64,000 nucleotides of DNA from Streptacidiphilus jeojiense (GTDB taxonomy: Bacteria > Actinomycetota > Actinomycetes > Streptomycetales > Streptomycetaceae), in assembly GCF_000719095.1 (NCBI RefSeq), contig NZ_JOEH01000014.1, forward strand, positions 1 through 64,000, given 5' to 3'. Each line of letters opens with the position of its first letter. Positions within the stretch are counted from its first letter, which is position 1. Position numbers and translations under genes: made by a program. The notes beneath the pieces are model-generated. The model was not told the DNA's origin and ran no database searches. It saw only the letters and a list, made by a program, of their open reading frames with translations. Shown here piece after piece: positions 1-8,738 of the stretch.

Positions 1-122
1 TCGCGGTGCAGGGCACCGAGCTGCAGGGCATGTACGACAGCCACCAGATCAGCGACAGCACCCGGCGCCAACTGCAGTACGACCTCGACCTGGAGGAGTT
101 CGGAATCAACAGCGGGCGGTGA
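1..122 (+). CDS. C-terminal end of a probable CPA1-type Na+/H+ antiporter (partial)
   Basis: Only the last 39 codons are present, read from base 3 to the TGA at 120-122. The tail (LQGMYDSHQISDSTRRQLQYD followed by LDLEE) resembles the cytoplasmic C-terminus of actinobacterial CPA1 sodium/proton antiporters, where a helix ends in a conserved LDLEE-like stretch. It converges on the KimA-like permease, whose stop lies only 25 bases downstream, so two cation transporters sit tail to tail. Family is inferred from a short tail, so this is moderate confidence only. Confidence 0.5.
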   Translation, partial: AVQGTELQGMYDSHQISDSTRRQLQYDLDLEEFGINSGR

Positions 123-147
123 GTGCACAGCCGGGGACCTCTCGCGG

Positions 148-2199
148 TCATGCCGACCCTGAGTGCACCGCCTTCTCCGGTTCGGTCGGGTCCAGGTTTC
201 CGGCGGGCTCGCCGCGACGCACCGAGCCCGGGGCCCGGCGGGCGGGGCGGTCGGCGCGGGTGGAGGAGGTGAGCTGCCAGGGCACGCTGATGACCATCAC
301 GCCCGGCGTGAACAGGAGGCGGCTCTTGAGCCACAGGGCGGACTGGTTGTGCAGCAGGTGCTCCCACCAGTGGCCGACCACGTACTCGGGGATGAACACC
401 GCCACGGCCTCGCGCGGGCTGGTGCGCCGGATCGAGCGGACGTAGCCGACGACCGGTTTGGTGATCTCGCGGAACGGGGAGTCCAGGACCTTGAGCGGGA
501 CCTGGATCTCGGACTCGGCCCACTTCTCCTGCAGGTCCTGGGTGGAGTCCTTCTCCACCGCGACGGTGACCGCTTCCAGTATGTCGGGCCGGAAGGCCTG
601 GGCGTAGCCCAGGGCGCGCAGGGTGGGCTTGTGGAGGGTGGAGACCAGCACGATGGCATGCACCTTGGACGGGCGCACCGACTCGGCCTTGAGGTCTTCC
701 ACGGCGAGTTCCTCGGCGACGGCGTCGTAGTGCTTGCGGATGCCGCGCATCATCCCGAACAGCAGCACGGCGGCGACCACGGCCAGCCAGGCACCCTCGG
801 TGAACTTGGTGATCATCACGATCACCAGGACCAGTCCGGTGAACCCGGCGCCGAAGCCGTTGATGATCCGTGAGCGTTTGGCCGAGCCGCGGACCTTGGT
901 GTCCGTCTCGGTGGCCAGGAGCCGGTTCCAGTGCTTGACCATGCCGATCTGACTGAGCGTGAAGGAGGTGAAGACGCCCAGGATGTAGAGGTGGATCAGG
1001 TTGGTGACATCGGCCTTGTAGGCCACCAGCAGGGCGATGTTGACCACGGCCAGGGCGATGATGCCGTTGGAGAAGGCGAGGCGGTCACCACGGGTGTGCA
1101 GCTGGCGGGGCAGGTAGCGGTGCTGGGCCAGGATCGAGGACAGCAGCGGGAAGCCGTTGAAGGCGGTGTTGGCGGCCAGGATCAGCACCAGCGCGGTCAC
1201 GGCCTGGATGAAGTAGAACAGGACGCTGTGGTCGCCGCCGAAGATGGAGGACGCCAGCTGGGCGATCACCGTGGGCTGCGAGGTGGTGTGGCAGTCGCCG
1301 GGGTAGTTCGCCAGTCGGCAGGTGTCGTCGGTCTTGTGGACCTTGGCGATCAGCGCCAGTGCGGTGATCCCGACGAACATCAGCACGGCGGTGATGCCCA
1401 TGGCCGACATGGTTGTGGCGGCGTTCTTGGACTTGGGCTTGCGGAACGCGGGCACGCCGTTGGAGATGGACTCGACACCGGTCAGCGCGGTGCAGCCGGA
1501 GGCGAAGGCGCGCAGGCAGAGCATGAGGAGCCCGAGCCCGGCCAGGGTGTCCTTGTGGTCCACCGGGATGACCGCGTACTGGGCGCTGGAGGCCACCGGG
1601 GTGTGGCCGAACAGCATTTTGACGAACCCGGTGACGATCATCAGGACGATGCCGAAGATGAACAGGTACGTGGGCGCGGCGAACGCCCGCCCCGCCTCGC
1701 GGACCCCGCGCAGGTTCATCGCGCTGAGCAGCACCACGAACCCGACCGCCATCGGCACCCGCGCAGCGGAGATGCTGGGGAACGCGGAGATGATGTTGTC
1801 CACGCCGGAGGCCACCGAGACCGCGACCGTCATCACGTAGTCGACGAGCAGCGAGGCTGCCACGACCAGGCCCGCGTTCGGCCCCAGATTGGTGGTGACC
1901 ACCTCGTAGGATCCGCCGCCGCTGGGGTAGGCCCGTACCACCTGCCGGTAGGAGGTCACCACGACCGCCATCAGGAGCACCACGCCGGCGGCGATCCACG
2001 GGGTCAGGTACAGGAAGGCGGTGCCGCCCACGGTGAGCACCAGCAGGATCTCCTCGGTGGCGTAGGCCACCGAGGAGAGCGGGTCCGAGGCGAAGATCGG
2101 CAGGGCCAGGCGCTTGGGGAGCAGGGTCTCCCCCAGCTCCTCGCTGCGCATGGCCGGGCCGATGACGAGGCGTTTGAACGCCTGGGGCAGGTTAAGCAC
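148..2199 (-). CDS. APC-superfamily permease, KimA-like (probable K+ uptake)
   Basis: This 683-residue membrane protein has about 12 hydrophobic segments in residues 30-490, followed by a cytoplasmic C-terminal domain (about 510-650). The N-terminus SEELGETLLPKRLALPIFAS and the SDPLSSVAYA block are characteristic of the long APC permeases related to Bacillus KimA (YdaO), a high-affinity potassium importer. The start is GTG, chosen because the family begins about 16 residues before the SEELGETLLPKR block. kdpE lies 150 bases upstream on the same strand, which supports a potassium role. In other bacteria such genes can carry a c-di-AMP riboswitch; I do not see one in the short upstream gap. Substrate is inferred, not shown by the sequence. 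Confidence 0.8.
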   Translation of the reverse strand: MLNLPQAFKRLVIGPAMRSEELGETLLPKRLALPIFASDPLSSVAYATEEILLVLTVGGTAFLYLTPWIAAGVVLLMAVVVTSYRQVVRAYPSGGGSYEVVTTNLGPNAGLVVAASLLVDYVMTVAVSVASGVDNIISAFPSISAARVPMAVGFVVLLSAMNLRGVREAGRAFAAPTYLFIFGIVLMIVTGFVKMLFGHTPVASSAQYAVIPVDHKDTLAGLGLLMLCLRAFASGCTALTGVESISNGVPAFRKPKSKNAATTMSAMGITAVLMFVGITALALIAKVHKTDDTCRLANYPGDCHTTSQPTVIAQLASSIFGGDHSVLFYFIQAVTALVLILAANTAFNGFPLLSSILAQHRYLPRQLHTRGDRLAFSNGIIALAVVNIALLVAYKADVTNLIHLYILGVFTSFTLSQIGMVKHWNRLLATETDTKVRGSAKRSRIINGFGAGFTGLVLVIVMITKFTEGAWLAVVAAVLLFGMMRGIRKHYDAVAEELAVEDLKAESVRPSKVHAIVLVSTLHKPTLRALGYAQAFRPDILEAVTVAVEKDSTQDLQEKWAESEIQVPLKVLDSPFREITKPVVGYVRSIRRTSPREAVAVFIPEYVVGHWWEHLLHNQSALWLKSRLLFTPGVMVISVPWQLTSSTRADRPARRAPGSVRRGEPAGNLDPTEPEKAVHSGSA

Positions 2200-2349
2200 A
2201 GAGGCGAGCGTAGAGGCCGGTGACCGCGCTGACGTGGGATCGGGCGCCCGGGCGCGTCAGGAAGGCGTCAAGATTTGCAGGACTGCGCTAAGGATCCGTT
2301 ACGGCCGGTCGGCGGCTCCCGGCGCGCGGGCATCCAGGAAGGGTGAGGT

Positions 2350-3036
2350 TCACGGGTCGAAGCGGTAGCCCATGCCCGGCTCGGTGCGCAGGTGACGCGG
2401 GTGTGCCGGGTCGCGTTCCAGTTTGCGGCGCAGACCTGCGAGGTAGACGCGCAGGTAGTTGTTCTTGTCCTCGTGGCCCGGGCCCCAGACGCTGTGCAGG
2501 ATCTGAGGCCCTGTCACCAGCCGTCCGGGGTGCTGGACCAGGAGGGTGAGGATGCGCCATTCGGTGCGGGTGAGCCGCACCGGGTCGGTGCCTTCCCTGT
2601 GCGCGCTGACCGTGCAGCCGACCAGGTCCACGGTGAAGTCGCCGATGACCGCAGTCCCGGTGAGGGGGTCCTCGGTCGAGGGGCGGCGCAGTACGGCGCG
2701 CAGCCGGGCCAGGAGTTCGTTCATGGCGAACGGCTTGGTGAGGTAGTCGTCGGCTCCCGCGTCCAGGGCGGCGACCTTCTCGTCGGCGCCGGACCGGCCG
2801 GAGAGCACGATCACCGGCACCGAGCTCCACACCCGCAGGGCCGCGATCACCTGCAGCCCGTCCAGCCCGGGAAGCCCCAGGTCCAGGATGATGGCGTCGG
2901 GGCGGGCGCGTGCGGTCTCGTCCAGGGCGACGGTGCCGTCGGCTGCGGTGGTGACGTCGTACTGGCGGGCCTGGAGGTTGATCTGCAGGGCACGCAGGAG
3001 CTGTGGCTCGTCGTCCACGACCAGGATGCGGGTCAC
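2350..3036 (-). CDS. kdpE: KdpE, OmpR-family response regulator for potassium transport
   Basis: The protein has 228 residues. The receiver domain spans residues 1-120 with acidic pocket D8/D9, phospho-acceptor D52 in ILDLGLPG and the conserved Lys in YLTKPF. The winged-helix DNA-binding domain (about 130-228) contains the KdpE-typical LTRTEWRILTLLVQHPG, VWGPGHE and NNYLRVYLAGLRRKLE stretches and ends EPGMGYRF. The GTG start overlaps the stop of a short upstream frame by 4 bases. KdpE normally pairs with the sensor kinase KdpD and controls kdpFABC; neither is visible here, so it may be an orphan regulator or act on the adjacent KimA-like permease gene. Confidence 0.93.
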   Translation of the reverse strand: MTRILVVDDEPQLLRALQINLQARQYDVTTAADGTVALDETARARPDAIILDLGLPGLDGLQVIAALRVWSSVPVIVLSGRSGADEKVAALDAGADDYLTKPFAMNELLARLRAVLRRPSTEDPLTGTAVIGDFTVDLVGCTVSAHREGTDPVRLTRTEWRILTLLVQHPGRLVTGPQILHSVWGPGHEDKNNYLRVYLAGLRRKLERDPAHPRHLRTEPGMGYRFDP

Positions 3037-3215
3037 GGCTGTTGCACTCCGTTCTCATGTGCCTGGTCGGCGGGCAGGGAGATGCGGTCGGCGAGGGTGC
3101 TGGCGGTGACCAGGACGGATGTGTCGCCCGCGACGCGGCTCCGCCCAGGAATAGCGTGACCACGAGCGGGTGGCTGTGTTCCTTGACGACACCCTTGCGC
3201 CGGTCGGCGGAACAT
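3033..3215 (-). CDS. Short frame coupled to kdpE, possible remnant of an upstream gene
   Basis: This 60-codon frame ends in TGA overlapping the kdpE GTG start (GTGA), the arrangement used for translational coupling throughout this window. Its product is rich in Arg and Pro and ends in SVLVTASTLADRISLPADQ; I recognise no domain and it does not look like a KdpD tail. The 4-base overlap suggests that its C-terminal end was once the end of a larger coupled gene. It could equally be chance in GC-rich DNA. Confidence 0.25.
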   Translation of the reverse strand: MFRRPAQGCRQGTQPPARGHAIPGRSRVAGDTSVLVTASTLADRISLPADQAHENGVQQP

Positions 3216-3269
3216 TGACGCCGTCTTGATGCCCGTGCCCGCACAGCGTCAGTAGCAGCGCTTCTGGGC

Positions 3270-4130
3270 TCAGTTGTCCGGCGGATCGGCGACCTCGGCC
3301 ACCAAGGACACCACCTTGTCGAGGTCAGCCGGGGTGGTCAGGTGGCCGACCCCGGAGAAGACCCGAACGTCGAGGTTCATGGCTCGGCGCACTGCCGGTG
3401 CCAGTCGACGGGGCGGCAGGAAACGGTCGTGTTCTCCGACCCCGACCACGCACGGCCGCTCGGCGCGACGGGCCAGCAGTTCGGCGGGCAGGGACGGAGG
3501 GGCCAGAGTGGTCCGGCAACACGTTGCCATGAGAGTCATCCACTCCACCTCGGACTCGGGCGGTTCCGTGCCGGGCGCCACGAACAACCGGAGCATGCGG
3601 CGGGTGCGTGCGGGTGTGGGACGCAGCAGCCAGGCGGCCGCGGCCAGCGTCAGTTTCGGGTCCACTCCGAGACGGATGAAGCCAGCGGGTGAGACCAGCG
3701 CCCGAGCCGTGATTCGGGGCGAGTCGGCGGCCAGCGCCACGGCGGCGCCCAGCGAATTGCCCAGCAGCACAACCCCGTCGGCGTCCATGGCCGCCAAGAT
3801 CTCATCCAGCACTCGGCCGTACCAGGCCAGCCGGGCACGGCGGGGCCGACGGGGATCGCTGAGCCCGGGCTGACCCGGCAGATCCACCACCGTGGTTGCC
3901 CAGTGGACCGACAGCGCCTGCAGCCACGGCAGTGCCGCCGCGGCGTTGAAGCCGGTCCCGGGCACCAGGACGACCCGCGGTCGTCCAGTTCCGGCAGAGG
4001 TGAGTCCCACTCGGCCCACACCGGTGTCCAGAGTCGAGTGGTCGAGCGGGAAGTCCGCTCGCGCCAGGGCTGCTGAACACCATTGCCGCACCGCGCGTTG
4101 ACCACGTGGGTTCCTGTACACGCACGGCAT
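3270..4130 (-). CDS. Alpha/beta-fold hydrolase
   Basis: The protein has 286 residues. It shows an oxyanion region VVLVPGTGFNAA, the nucleophile elbow GNSLG (Ser nucleophile), an acid in GVGEHDRF and the catalytic His in GVGHLT near the C-terminus, so the triad is intact. The open frame runs far upstream into the antisense of the DinB gene, but the ATG at 4128-4130 gives a start (MPCVYRNPRGQRAV) typical of actinobacterial hydrolases that begin with a Y-R-x-x-x-G-R-x-A-V segment. It is transcribed divergently from the pentapeptide-DinB gene. The natural substrate cannot be told from sequence. Confidence 0.85.
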   Translation of the reverse strand: MPCVYRNPRGQRAVRQWCSAALARADFPLDHSTLDTGVGRVGLTSAGTGRPRVVLVPGTGFNAAAALPWLQALSVHWATTVVDLPGQPGLSDPRRPRRARLAWYGRVLDEILAAMDADGVVLLGNSLGAAVALAADSPRITARALVSPAGFIRLGVDPKLTLAAAAWLLRPTPARTRRMLRLFVAPGTEPPESEVEWMTLMATCCRTTLAPPSLPAELLARRAERPCVVGVGEHDRFLPPRRLAPAVRRAMNLDVRVFSGVGHLTTPADLDKVVSLVAEVADPPDN

Positions 4131-4305
4131 TGCGCCAGTGTGTCCGGTGGTCCTTGGTTCGTCCAGCCCTACGGTGCGGTCAGGTCCGCCTGTACACGGC
4201 GTTGAGCGCGTTGTGGCGGTGGGTGCAGCGCGTCCATGGCACTCCTGGGCGTCGAGACCCGCGGGATCGAGTGCTTGTCGGTGCCGGGAGGTACAGTCCC
4301 CGTCC

Positions 4306-5124
4306 ATGGTGGAGTTCAGCAACGAAGACCTCACAGGTTCCCGGTTCCAGCGGGTCGACCTGACCGGCTCGCGCTTCCAACTCGCCCGGCTGGGCGGGGT
4401 CAAGTTCCGGGGCTGCGCATTCGGCAGCACCCGATTCCGCATCGTCGAGATGGACGACGTCACGATGCGCGGCGTGGAGCTGAACAATGTCGAGATCTCC
4501 GGCGACATCGGCAACCTGAGGATCAACGGCGTGGAGGTCGGGCCGCTCGTGGAGGCCGAGCTCGACCGGCGGTATCCCGAGCGGCCCAGGATGCGGCCGA
4601 CCGACGCCGCCGGGTTCCGCGAGGCCTGGGACATCCTCGAACACCTGTGGGGCGGCACGGTCGAACGCGCCGGTCGCCTGGATCCCACCCTCCTGGACGA
4701 GTCGGTCGACGGCGAGTGGTCGTTCCTCCAGACGTTGCGGCACCTGGTCCTGGTCACCGACGGATGGATCCGCCGCACCGTCCTCGATCTTCCGTCACCA
4801 TGGCATCCGCTGGGCCTGCCCTGGGACGACCCGGACGAGACGCGCAGCCTGCCCGAGGGTCTCCCCCGCGACCGCGAGGCACGGCCGACGCTCGACACCG
4901 TGCTGCAGGTGCGCCGCGACCGAATGGCGACCGTTCGGAGCGTCATCGCCGGCATCACCGACCAGTCGCTGGACTCCGAGACCGAGCCGGCCCGGACCCC
5001 GGGCTGGCCGGAGCCCCGCAGCCGCCGCCTGCGCACCGTACTGCTGCACCTGTTCCACGAGGAGTGGGAGCACCGGCTCTACGCAGAACGAGACCTCGAC
5101 GCCCTGGAGGCGCACCGGTCATAG
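4306..5124 (+). CDS. Pentapeptide-repeat/DinB-fold fusion protein
   Basis: The protein has 272 residues. Residues 1-75 form pentapeptide-like repeats (DLTGSRFQRV, DLTGSRFQLA, VKFRGCAFG and others, with a central hydrophobic or aromatic every five residues) that should fold as a right-handed quadrilateral helix. Residues 95-270 are a DinB-like four-helix bundle, with candidate metal-binding His in LRHLVLVTDGW and HLFHEEWEHRLYAERDL near the end. DinB-fold enzymes are metal-dependent and often use bacillithiol or mycothiol. The ATG at 4306 follows GGGAGG; an upstream in-frame extension lacks repeat character and is rejected. Function is unknown. Confidence 0.85.
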   Translation: MVEFSNEDLTGSRFQRVDLTGSRFQLARLGGVKFRGCAFGSTRFRIVEMDDVTMRGVELNNVEISGDIGNLRINGVEVGPLVEAELDRRYPERPRMRPTDAAGFREAWDILEHLWGGTVERAGRLDPTLLDESVDGEWSFLQTLRHLVLVTDGWIRRTVLDLPSPWHPLGLPWDDPDETRSLPEGLPRDREARPTLDTVLQVRRDRMATVRSVIAGITDQSLDSETEPARTPGWPEPRSRRLRTVLLHLFHEEWEHRLYAERDLDALEAHRS

Positions 5125-5273
5125 CGGCTTCTCGGGCGGATCTGCAGCGGGCCCTGTACCGACGGAACGTCAGCGTGGCGTAATGAGTCGCTTCTTCGGA
5201 TATGTCCGCTCAAGGCGTACGGTCGTGCCCGTCCTACGACTCACCGGAGCCTCACCCGTCAAGGAATCGCCCC

Positions 5274-6749
5274 ATGGATACGGACGACCGCCATCACGAT
5301 GGTCCGCCATCTGTGCCGAACCGACCTGCCACCGGGCCGCACGCTGACGCGGGAGCGGGCCCCGGCCCGGCAGAGCCGCCGCCCGCTCGTCCTGGTCCTT
5401 CCGGGACCCGGCAGGGCGTGAAGGCGCAGCGCCCCGCGTCGAGCCGCGACCGGCTCCGGGCCACCCTGTTCGGTTCCGGGGCCCCGCCCGGTCCCACCCG
5501 GCCGGAGTTCTGGCGCAGTCCGCTCCGGGGGCCCTGGCTGACCTCGGTGTTCGGGCTGGTCCTGCTGTTCGGCATCCCGGTCATGTTCGTGACCGGCCTG
5601 CTGTCCTACGCCGCGTACAACCCGGACTTGGCGGCGGTCAACGACCAGACCCCGGACAAGGGCTGGCTCGGCTTCTACCTCTTCTCCTGGCCGACCGACC
5701 CGTCCTGGCTCTATCGGCTCAACCAGGGCGTGCACGTCACCCTCGGCGTGGTGCTGGTGCCGGTGCTGCTGGCCAAGCTGTGGTCGGTCATCCCCAAACT
5801 GTTCTCCTGGCCGCCGATCCGGTCGGTGGCCCACGCCCTGGAGCGATTGTCGTTGCTGCTCCTGGTCGGTGGCGCACTGTTCGAGTTCGTCACCGGGCTG
5901 TTGAACGTACAGCTGCACTACGTCTTCCCCGGCTCGTTCTACACCCTGCACCTCTACGGTGCGTGGGTCTTCATCGGGGCCTTCGCGGTGCACATCGCAT
6001 TCCGCGTTCCGGTGATGGTCCGGGCCCTGCGCAGCCGCCGACTGCGTACCGAGTTGCGCGTCCCCGCCTCGGCGACCGGGCCCGAGCCGCTGGACGGGAC
6101 CGGGCTGGTCTCTCCACGGCCGGCCCCGGCCACCATGTCCCGGCGCGCCGCGCTCGGCACAGTGGGTCTGGGCTCGCTGGTCCTGTTCGCGGTGACGGCC
6201 GGGCAGAGCATCGGTGGTTCGCTGCGCCGCACGGCCCTACTGGCGCCGCACGGCCAGGAGCCGGGCAAGGGACCCAACGGCTTCCAGATCAACAAGACCG
6301 CCGCTGCCGTCGGCATCCGCCCGGCCGACATCGGCCCGCAGTGGCGGCTGGTGGTCCGCGGCCCCGGGTACGAGAACACCCTGACGCGGGCTCAGGTGCT
6401 GGCACTGCCGCAGCACGAGGCCGCGCTGCCCATCGCCTGCGTGGAGGGCTGGTCCACCGACGACCAGCACTGGGCCGGAGTCAGGCTGCGGGACCTGGCC
6501 CTGATGGCGGGCTTCCGCGGGCCGGCCCCGGAGGTGTTCGTCGAGTCGGTGGAGCGCGGCGGATCCTTCGGGTCCACCGTGCTGAGGGCCAATCAGGTCC
6601 GGGACCCGCGCTCACTGCTGGCACTGCGCGTCAACGGCGCCGACCTGTCGCCGGACCACGGATACCCGGCCCGGATCATCGTGCCGGCCAACCCCGGGGT
6701 GCACAACACCAAATGGGTGACCCGGCTGACCTTCGGAGCATCCTCGTGA
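5274..6749 (+). CDS. Membrane-anchored molybdopterin-dependent oxidoreductase with cytochrome b-like segment
   Basis: The protein has 491 residues. A Pro/Gly-rich cytoplasmic leader (1-85) is followed by four membrane segments (about 88-110, 149-170, 189-210, 222-243) containing His residues that could ligate haem, as in cytochrome b561-like modules. A fifth hydrophobic stretch (about 292-315) precedes a sulfite-oxidase-type Moco domain (340-490). The expected molybdenum-ligating Cys is C389 in IACVEGWS. The start at 5274 follows AAGGA with normal spacing; an upstream ATG at 5202 is poorer. The fusion suggests electron transfer between the membrane pool and an extracytoplasmic substrate. The downstream gene is translationally coupled. 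Confidence 0.88.
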   Translation: MDTDDRHHDGPPSVPNRPATGPHADAGAGPGPAEPPPARPGPSGTRQGVKAQRPASSRDRLRATLFGSGAPPGPTRPEFWRSPLRGPWLTSVFGLVLLFGIPVMFVTGLLSYAAYNPDLAAVNDQTPDKGWLGFYLFSWPTDPSWLYRLNQGVHVTLGVVLVPVLLAKLWSVIPKLFSWPPIRSVAHALERLSLLLLVGGALFEFVTGLLNVQLHYVFPGSFYTLHLYGAWVFIGAFAVHIAFRVPVMVRALRSRRLRTELRVPASATGPEPLDGTGLVSPRPAPATMSRRAALGTVGLGSLVLFAVTAGQSIGGSLRRTALLAPHGQEPGKGPNGFQINKTAAAVGIRPADIGPQWRLVVRGPGYENTLTRAQVLALPQHEAALPIACVEGWSTDDQHWAGVRLRDLALMAGFRGPAPEVFVESVERGGSFGSTVLRANQVRDPRSLLALRVNGADLSPDHGYPARIIVPANPGVHNTKWVTRLTFGASS

Positions 6750-7246
6750 GGCGCCTGCCGCTGACCCGCCTGCGCGACCGCTACGGCGCGTCCCCGCTGC
6801 ACCTGCTGCTCGTCCTGTGCTCCTTCGCCCTGGCCCTGTACGCCGGACTCAAGCTGCTGAAGGGCAACCCGATCGCCGTCGCGCTCTGGTTCGTCGGTGC
6901 CGCCCTGATCCACGACCTGGTCCTGCTCCCGCTCTACACGCTCGCCGACCGCGCACTGCAACACCTGTTCCCGACCCCGGACAGCCGCACCCCCCAGGCG
7001 GGCGCCGGTCGGGTCAACTACGTGCGGATCCCGGCCCTGGTCTCCTTGCTGCTGCTGGTCGTCTGGTATCCGCTCATCCTGCGGCGGGTCCCGGGCTACC
7101 GGGTCACCACCGGGCTATCGGCGGACAGCTTCCTCGGGCACTGGCTGCTGATCACCGCCGCGCTCTTCGCCGGCTCGGGGCTGTGCCTGCTGGCCGGCAC
7201 CGTCCGCCGGGCCCGTGGACGAAAGCCCCCGGTGCACAAGCGGTGA
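6746..7246 (+). CDS. Small polytopic membrane protein coupled to the Moco oxidoreductase
   Basis: The protein has 166 residues with four predicted membrane helices (around residues 14-34, 38-60, 90-110 and 130-155) and a basic C-terminus. Its GTG start overlaps the stop of the molybdopterin enzyme gene by 4 bases, implying co-translation, so it is probably a membrane partner of that enzyme. I recognise no catalytic motif. Its last 132 bases are also coding, antisense, for the tail of the GT-C gene. Confidence 0.75.
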   Translation: MRRLPLTRLRDRYGASPLHLLLVLCSFALALYAGLKLLKGNPIAVALWFVGAALIHDLVLLPLYTLADRALQHLFPTPDSRTPQAGAGRVNYVRIPALVSLLLLVVWYPLILRRVPGYRVTTGLSADSFLGHWLLITAALFAGSGLCLLAGTVRRARGRKPPVHKR

Positions 7247-8641
7247 CGCGGCGGTGAGCCCGAGCCGGCGTACCGCCGCACCGGCCAGGAGCAGGCAGAG
7301 TGCGGCGGTGTAGGCCTGTTGCTGCAGGGCTCCGTCGGACAGGTACACGGTCTCACCGGCCACCGGTAGCGCGAGCCACTCCCAGCCGCCGTCGAGTGCG
7401 ACCAGTGCAACCACCAGCAGCGCGTACCAGGGGTATCCGGGGGTGATCAGGAACAGGGCGGTGCCGGTGACGGTCAGTGCGCCGCGCCACGGTTTGGCCG
7501 GATCCCCCCTCCGCAACACATGCAGAACAGCTGCCAGCAGCACGGCCGCGGCAGCAGGCGGCAGCAGGCGCTGGGGGATGTCGAGCAGGGCGAGCAGGCC
7601 GAAGCCGGTCCCCTGGTCGTACCCCTGCTCCTGGAGGTAGCCGGGCAGGAACCCGATGACGCCCGGGCCTGAGGCGATGGCATAGGGCGTGTAGCAGAAC
7701 AGGAACGTCAGCCCGGCAGTGACGGCCGGCACCAGGCTCCGGACACTCAGCCGGGAACCGCTGGAGAGGCAGCCCGACATGGCGCCCGGCAGCGCCAGTG
7801 CCGGGATCAGCTTGGTCCCGGCGGCCAGGCCGAGCAGCACCCCGCCGAGGCCTCGCCGACCGCTGCAGGCCACCCCCAGGCCACCGACCATGAACAGCGC
7901 TCCCAGGGTGTCCACGTGCGCATCGTTCACGGCCCAGGCCGCCACACCGGGGCACCAGCCCCACAGCGCGGCCCGGTGCGCGGGGGCTCCGGTACGGCGC
8001 AGGACCAGCAGCAGCACGCCGGTCGTCGCCACGGCCAGCAGCGCACCGCCGGCCTGGGCCGCCCCGACACCCGGACGGCCGGTGAACCGGCCTGCCTCGT
8101 GCAGGGCGAGGAACCACGCTTCCGCGACGGGCGGGTAGATGGTGTGCACCGTGGGCCGGTTGATGTGCGTGCAGATCCCGTCGGCCTGGTGCAGGTCCCA
8201 ACCCGTGCAGTCGCCGGCGACCGGGAACAGGGCCGGGTTCCGGGCACGCAGGGCGGCCAGCGCCGGGGCGACGGGAGCGTCCGCGTAGGGCGAGTGGCCC
8301 GCCGCCTGGACCTGACCGTCCCACAGGTAGCGGTAGGCGTCGTCGCTGGTCCGCGGCGGTGCGAGCAGCCCGGTGAGGGCGACCGCCAGGCTGCCCAGCA
8401 GCACCAGGGCCGTGATGCGGCGGGCCGGAACCCGCCGTGCCAGAACGACCGCGAGCGCGAACGCCACGACGTCCACGGAGTACCAGCCGTACAGCGGGGT
8501 CCTGTCCCCGAGGTCGCCCGAGCAGGTGAAGGTCCCGCCCAGCGCCGTCACCAGGACGGCCAGGGCGAGCACACACGGCCACATGCCGGCACCCGAGCGG
8601 GCCGACCGCGGCCTGGAGCACGGCAGGGTGATGTCGAACAT
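7115..8641 (-). CDS. GT-C fold membrane glycosyltransferase (GT87/mannosyltransferase-like)
   Basis: The protein has 508 residues with about 11 hydrophobic segments. The first large loop carries SDDAYRYLWDGQVQAAGHSPY, the Asp-rich motif of GT-C enzymes that use polyprenyl-phosphate sugars. A later WGWCPG and TKLIPALALP fit the GT87-like group. The ATG at 8641 is chosen over a TTG 42 bases upstream. The end is odd: after the last helix the frame continues for about 45 low-complexity residues inside the antisense of the preceding membrane-protein gene, as if the original stop was lost. The gene follows the methyltransferase and GT2-DUF2064 genes on the same strand, so it probably glycosylates an envelope or exported molecule. 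Confidence 0.8.
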   Translation of the reverse strand: MFDITLPCSRPRSARSGAGMWPCVLALAVLVTALGGTFTCSGDLGDRTPLYGWYSVDVVAFALAVVLARRVPARRITALVLLGSLAVALTGLLAPPRTSDDAYRYLWDGQVQAAGHSPYADAPVAPALAALRARNPALFPVAGDCTGWDLHQADGICTHINRPTVHTIYPPVAEAWFLALHEAGRFTGRPGVGAAQAGGALLAVATTGVLLLVLRRTGAPAHRAALWGWCPGVAAWAVNDAHVDTLGALFMVGGLGVACSGRRGLGGVLLGLAAGTKLIPALALPGAMSGCLSSGSRLSVRSLVPAVTAGLTFLFCYTPYAIASGPGVIGFLPGYLQEQGYDQGTGFGLLALLDIPQRLLPPAAAAVLLAAVLHVLRRGDPAKPWRGALTVTGTALFLITPGYPWYALLVVALVALDGGWEWLALPVAGETVYLSDGALQQQAYTAALCLLLAGAAVRRLGLTAASPLVHRGLSSTGPADGAGQQAQPRAGEERGGDQQPVPEEAVRR

Positions 8642-8738
8642 GACGATGGGTTCCCCATGCTGGTGACGCTCGGGCCCGGTCAAGGACCGAACGGATTCGG
8701 GTGTGGATCAATGACTCCTGCGCATCCGGCCGGTCGGG

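Noticed and set aside
931..2223. A 430-codon frame antisense to the KimA-like gene
   Set aside because: His/Gly/Asp/Glu-rich antisense shadow of the permease, no start site and no domain.
2200..2349. c-di-AMP (ydaO) riboswitch before the KimA-like gene
   Set aside because: I looked for it because of the family, but the 150-base gap has no recognisable ydaO core.
4131..5036. N-terminal extension of the alpha/beta hydrolase to 5036
   Set aside because: It would overlap the pentapeptide-DinB gene antisense and has no hydrolase features; the ATG at 4130 matches the family start.
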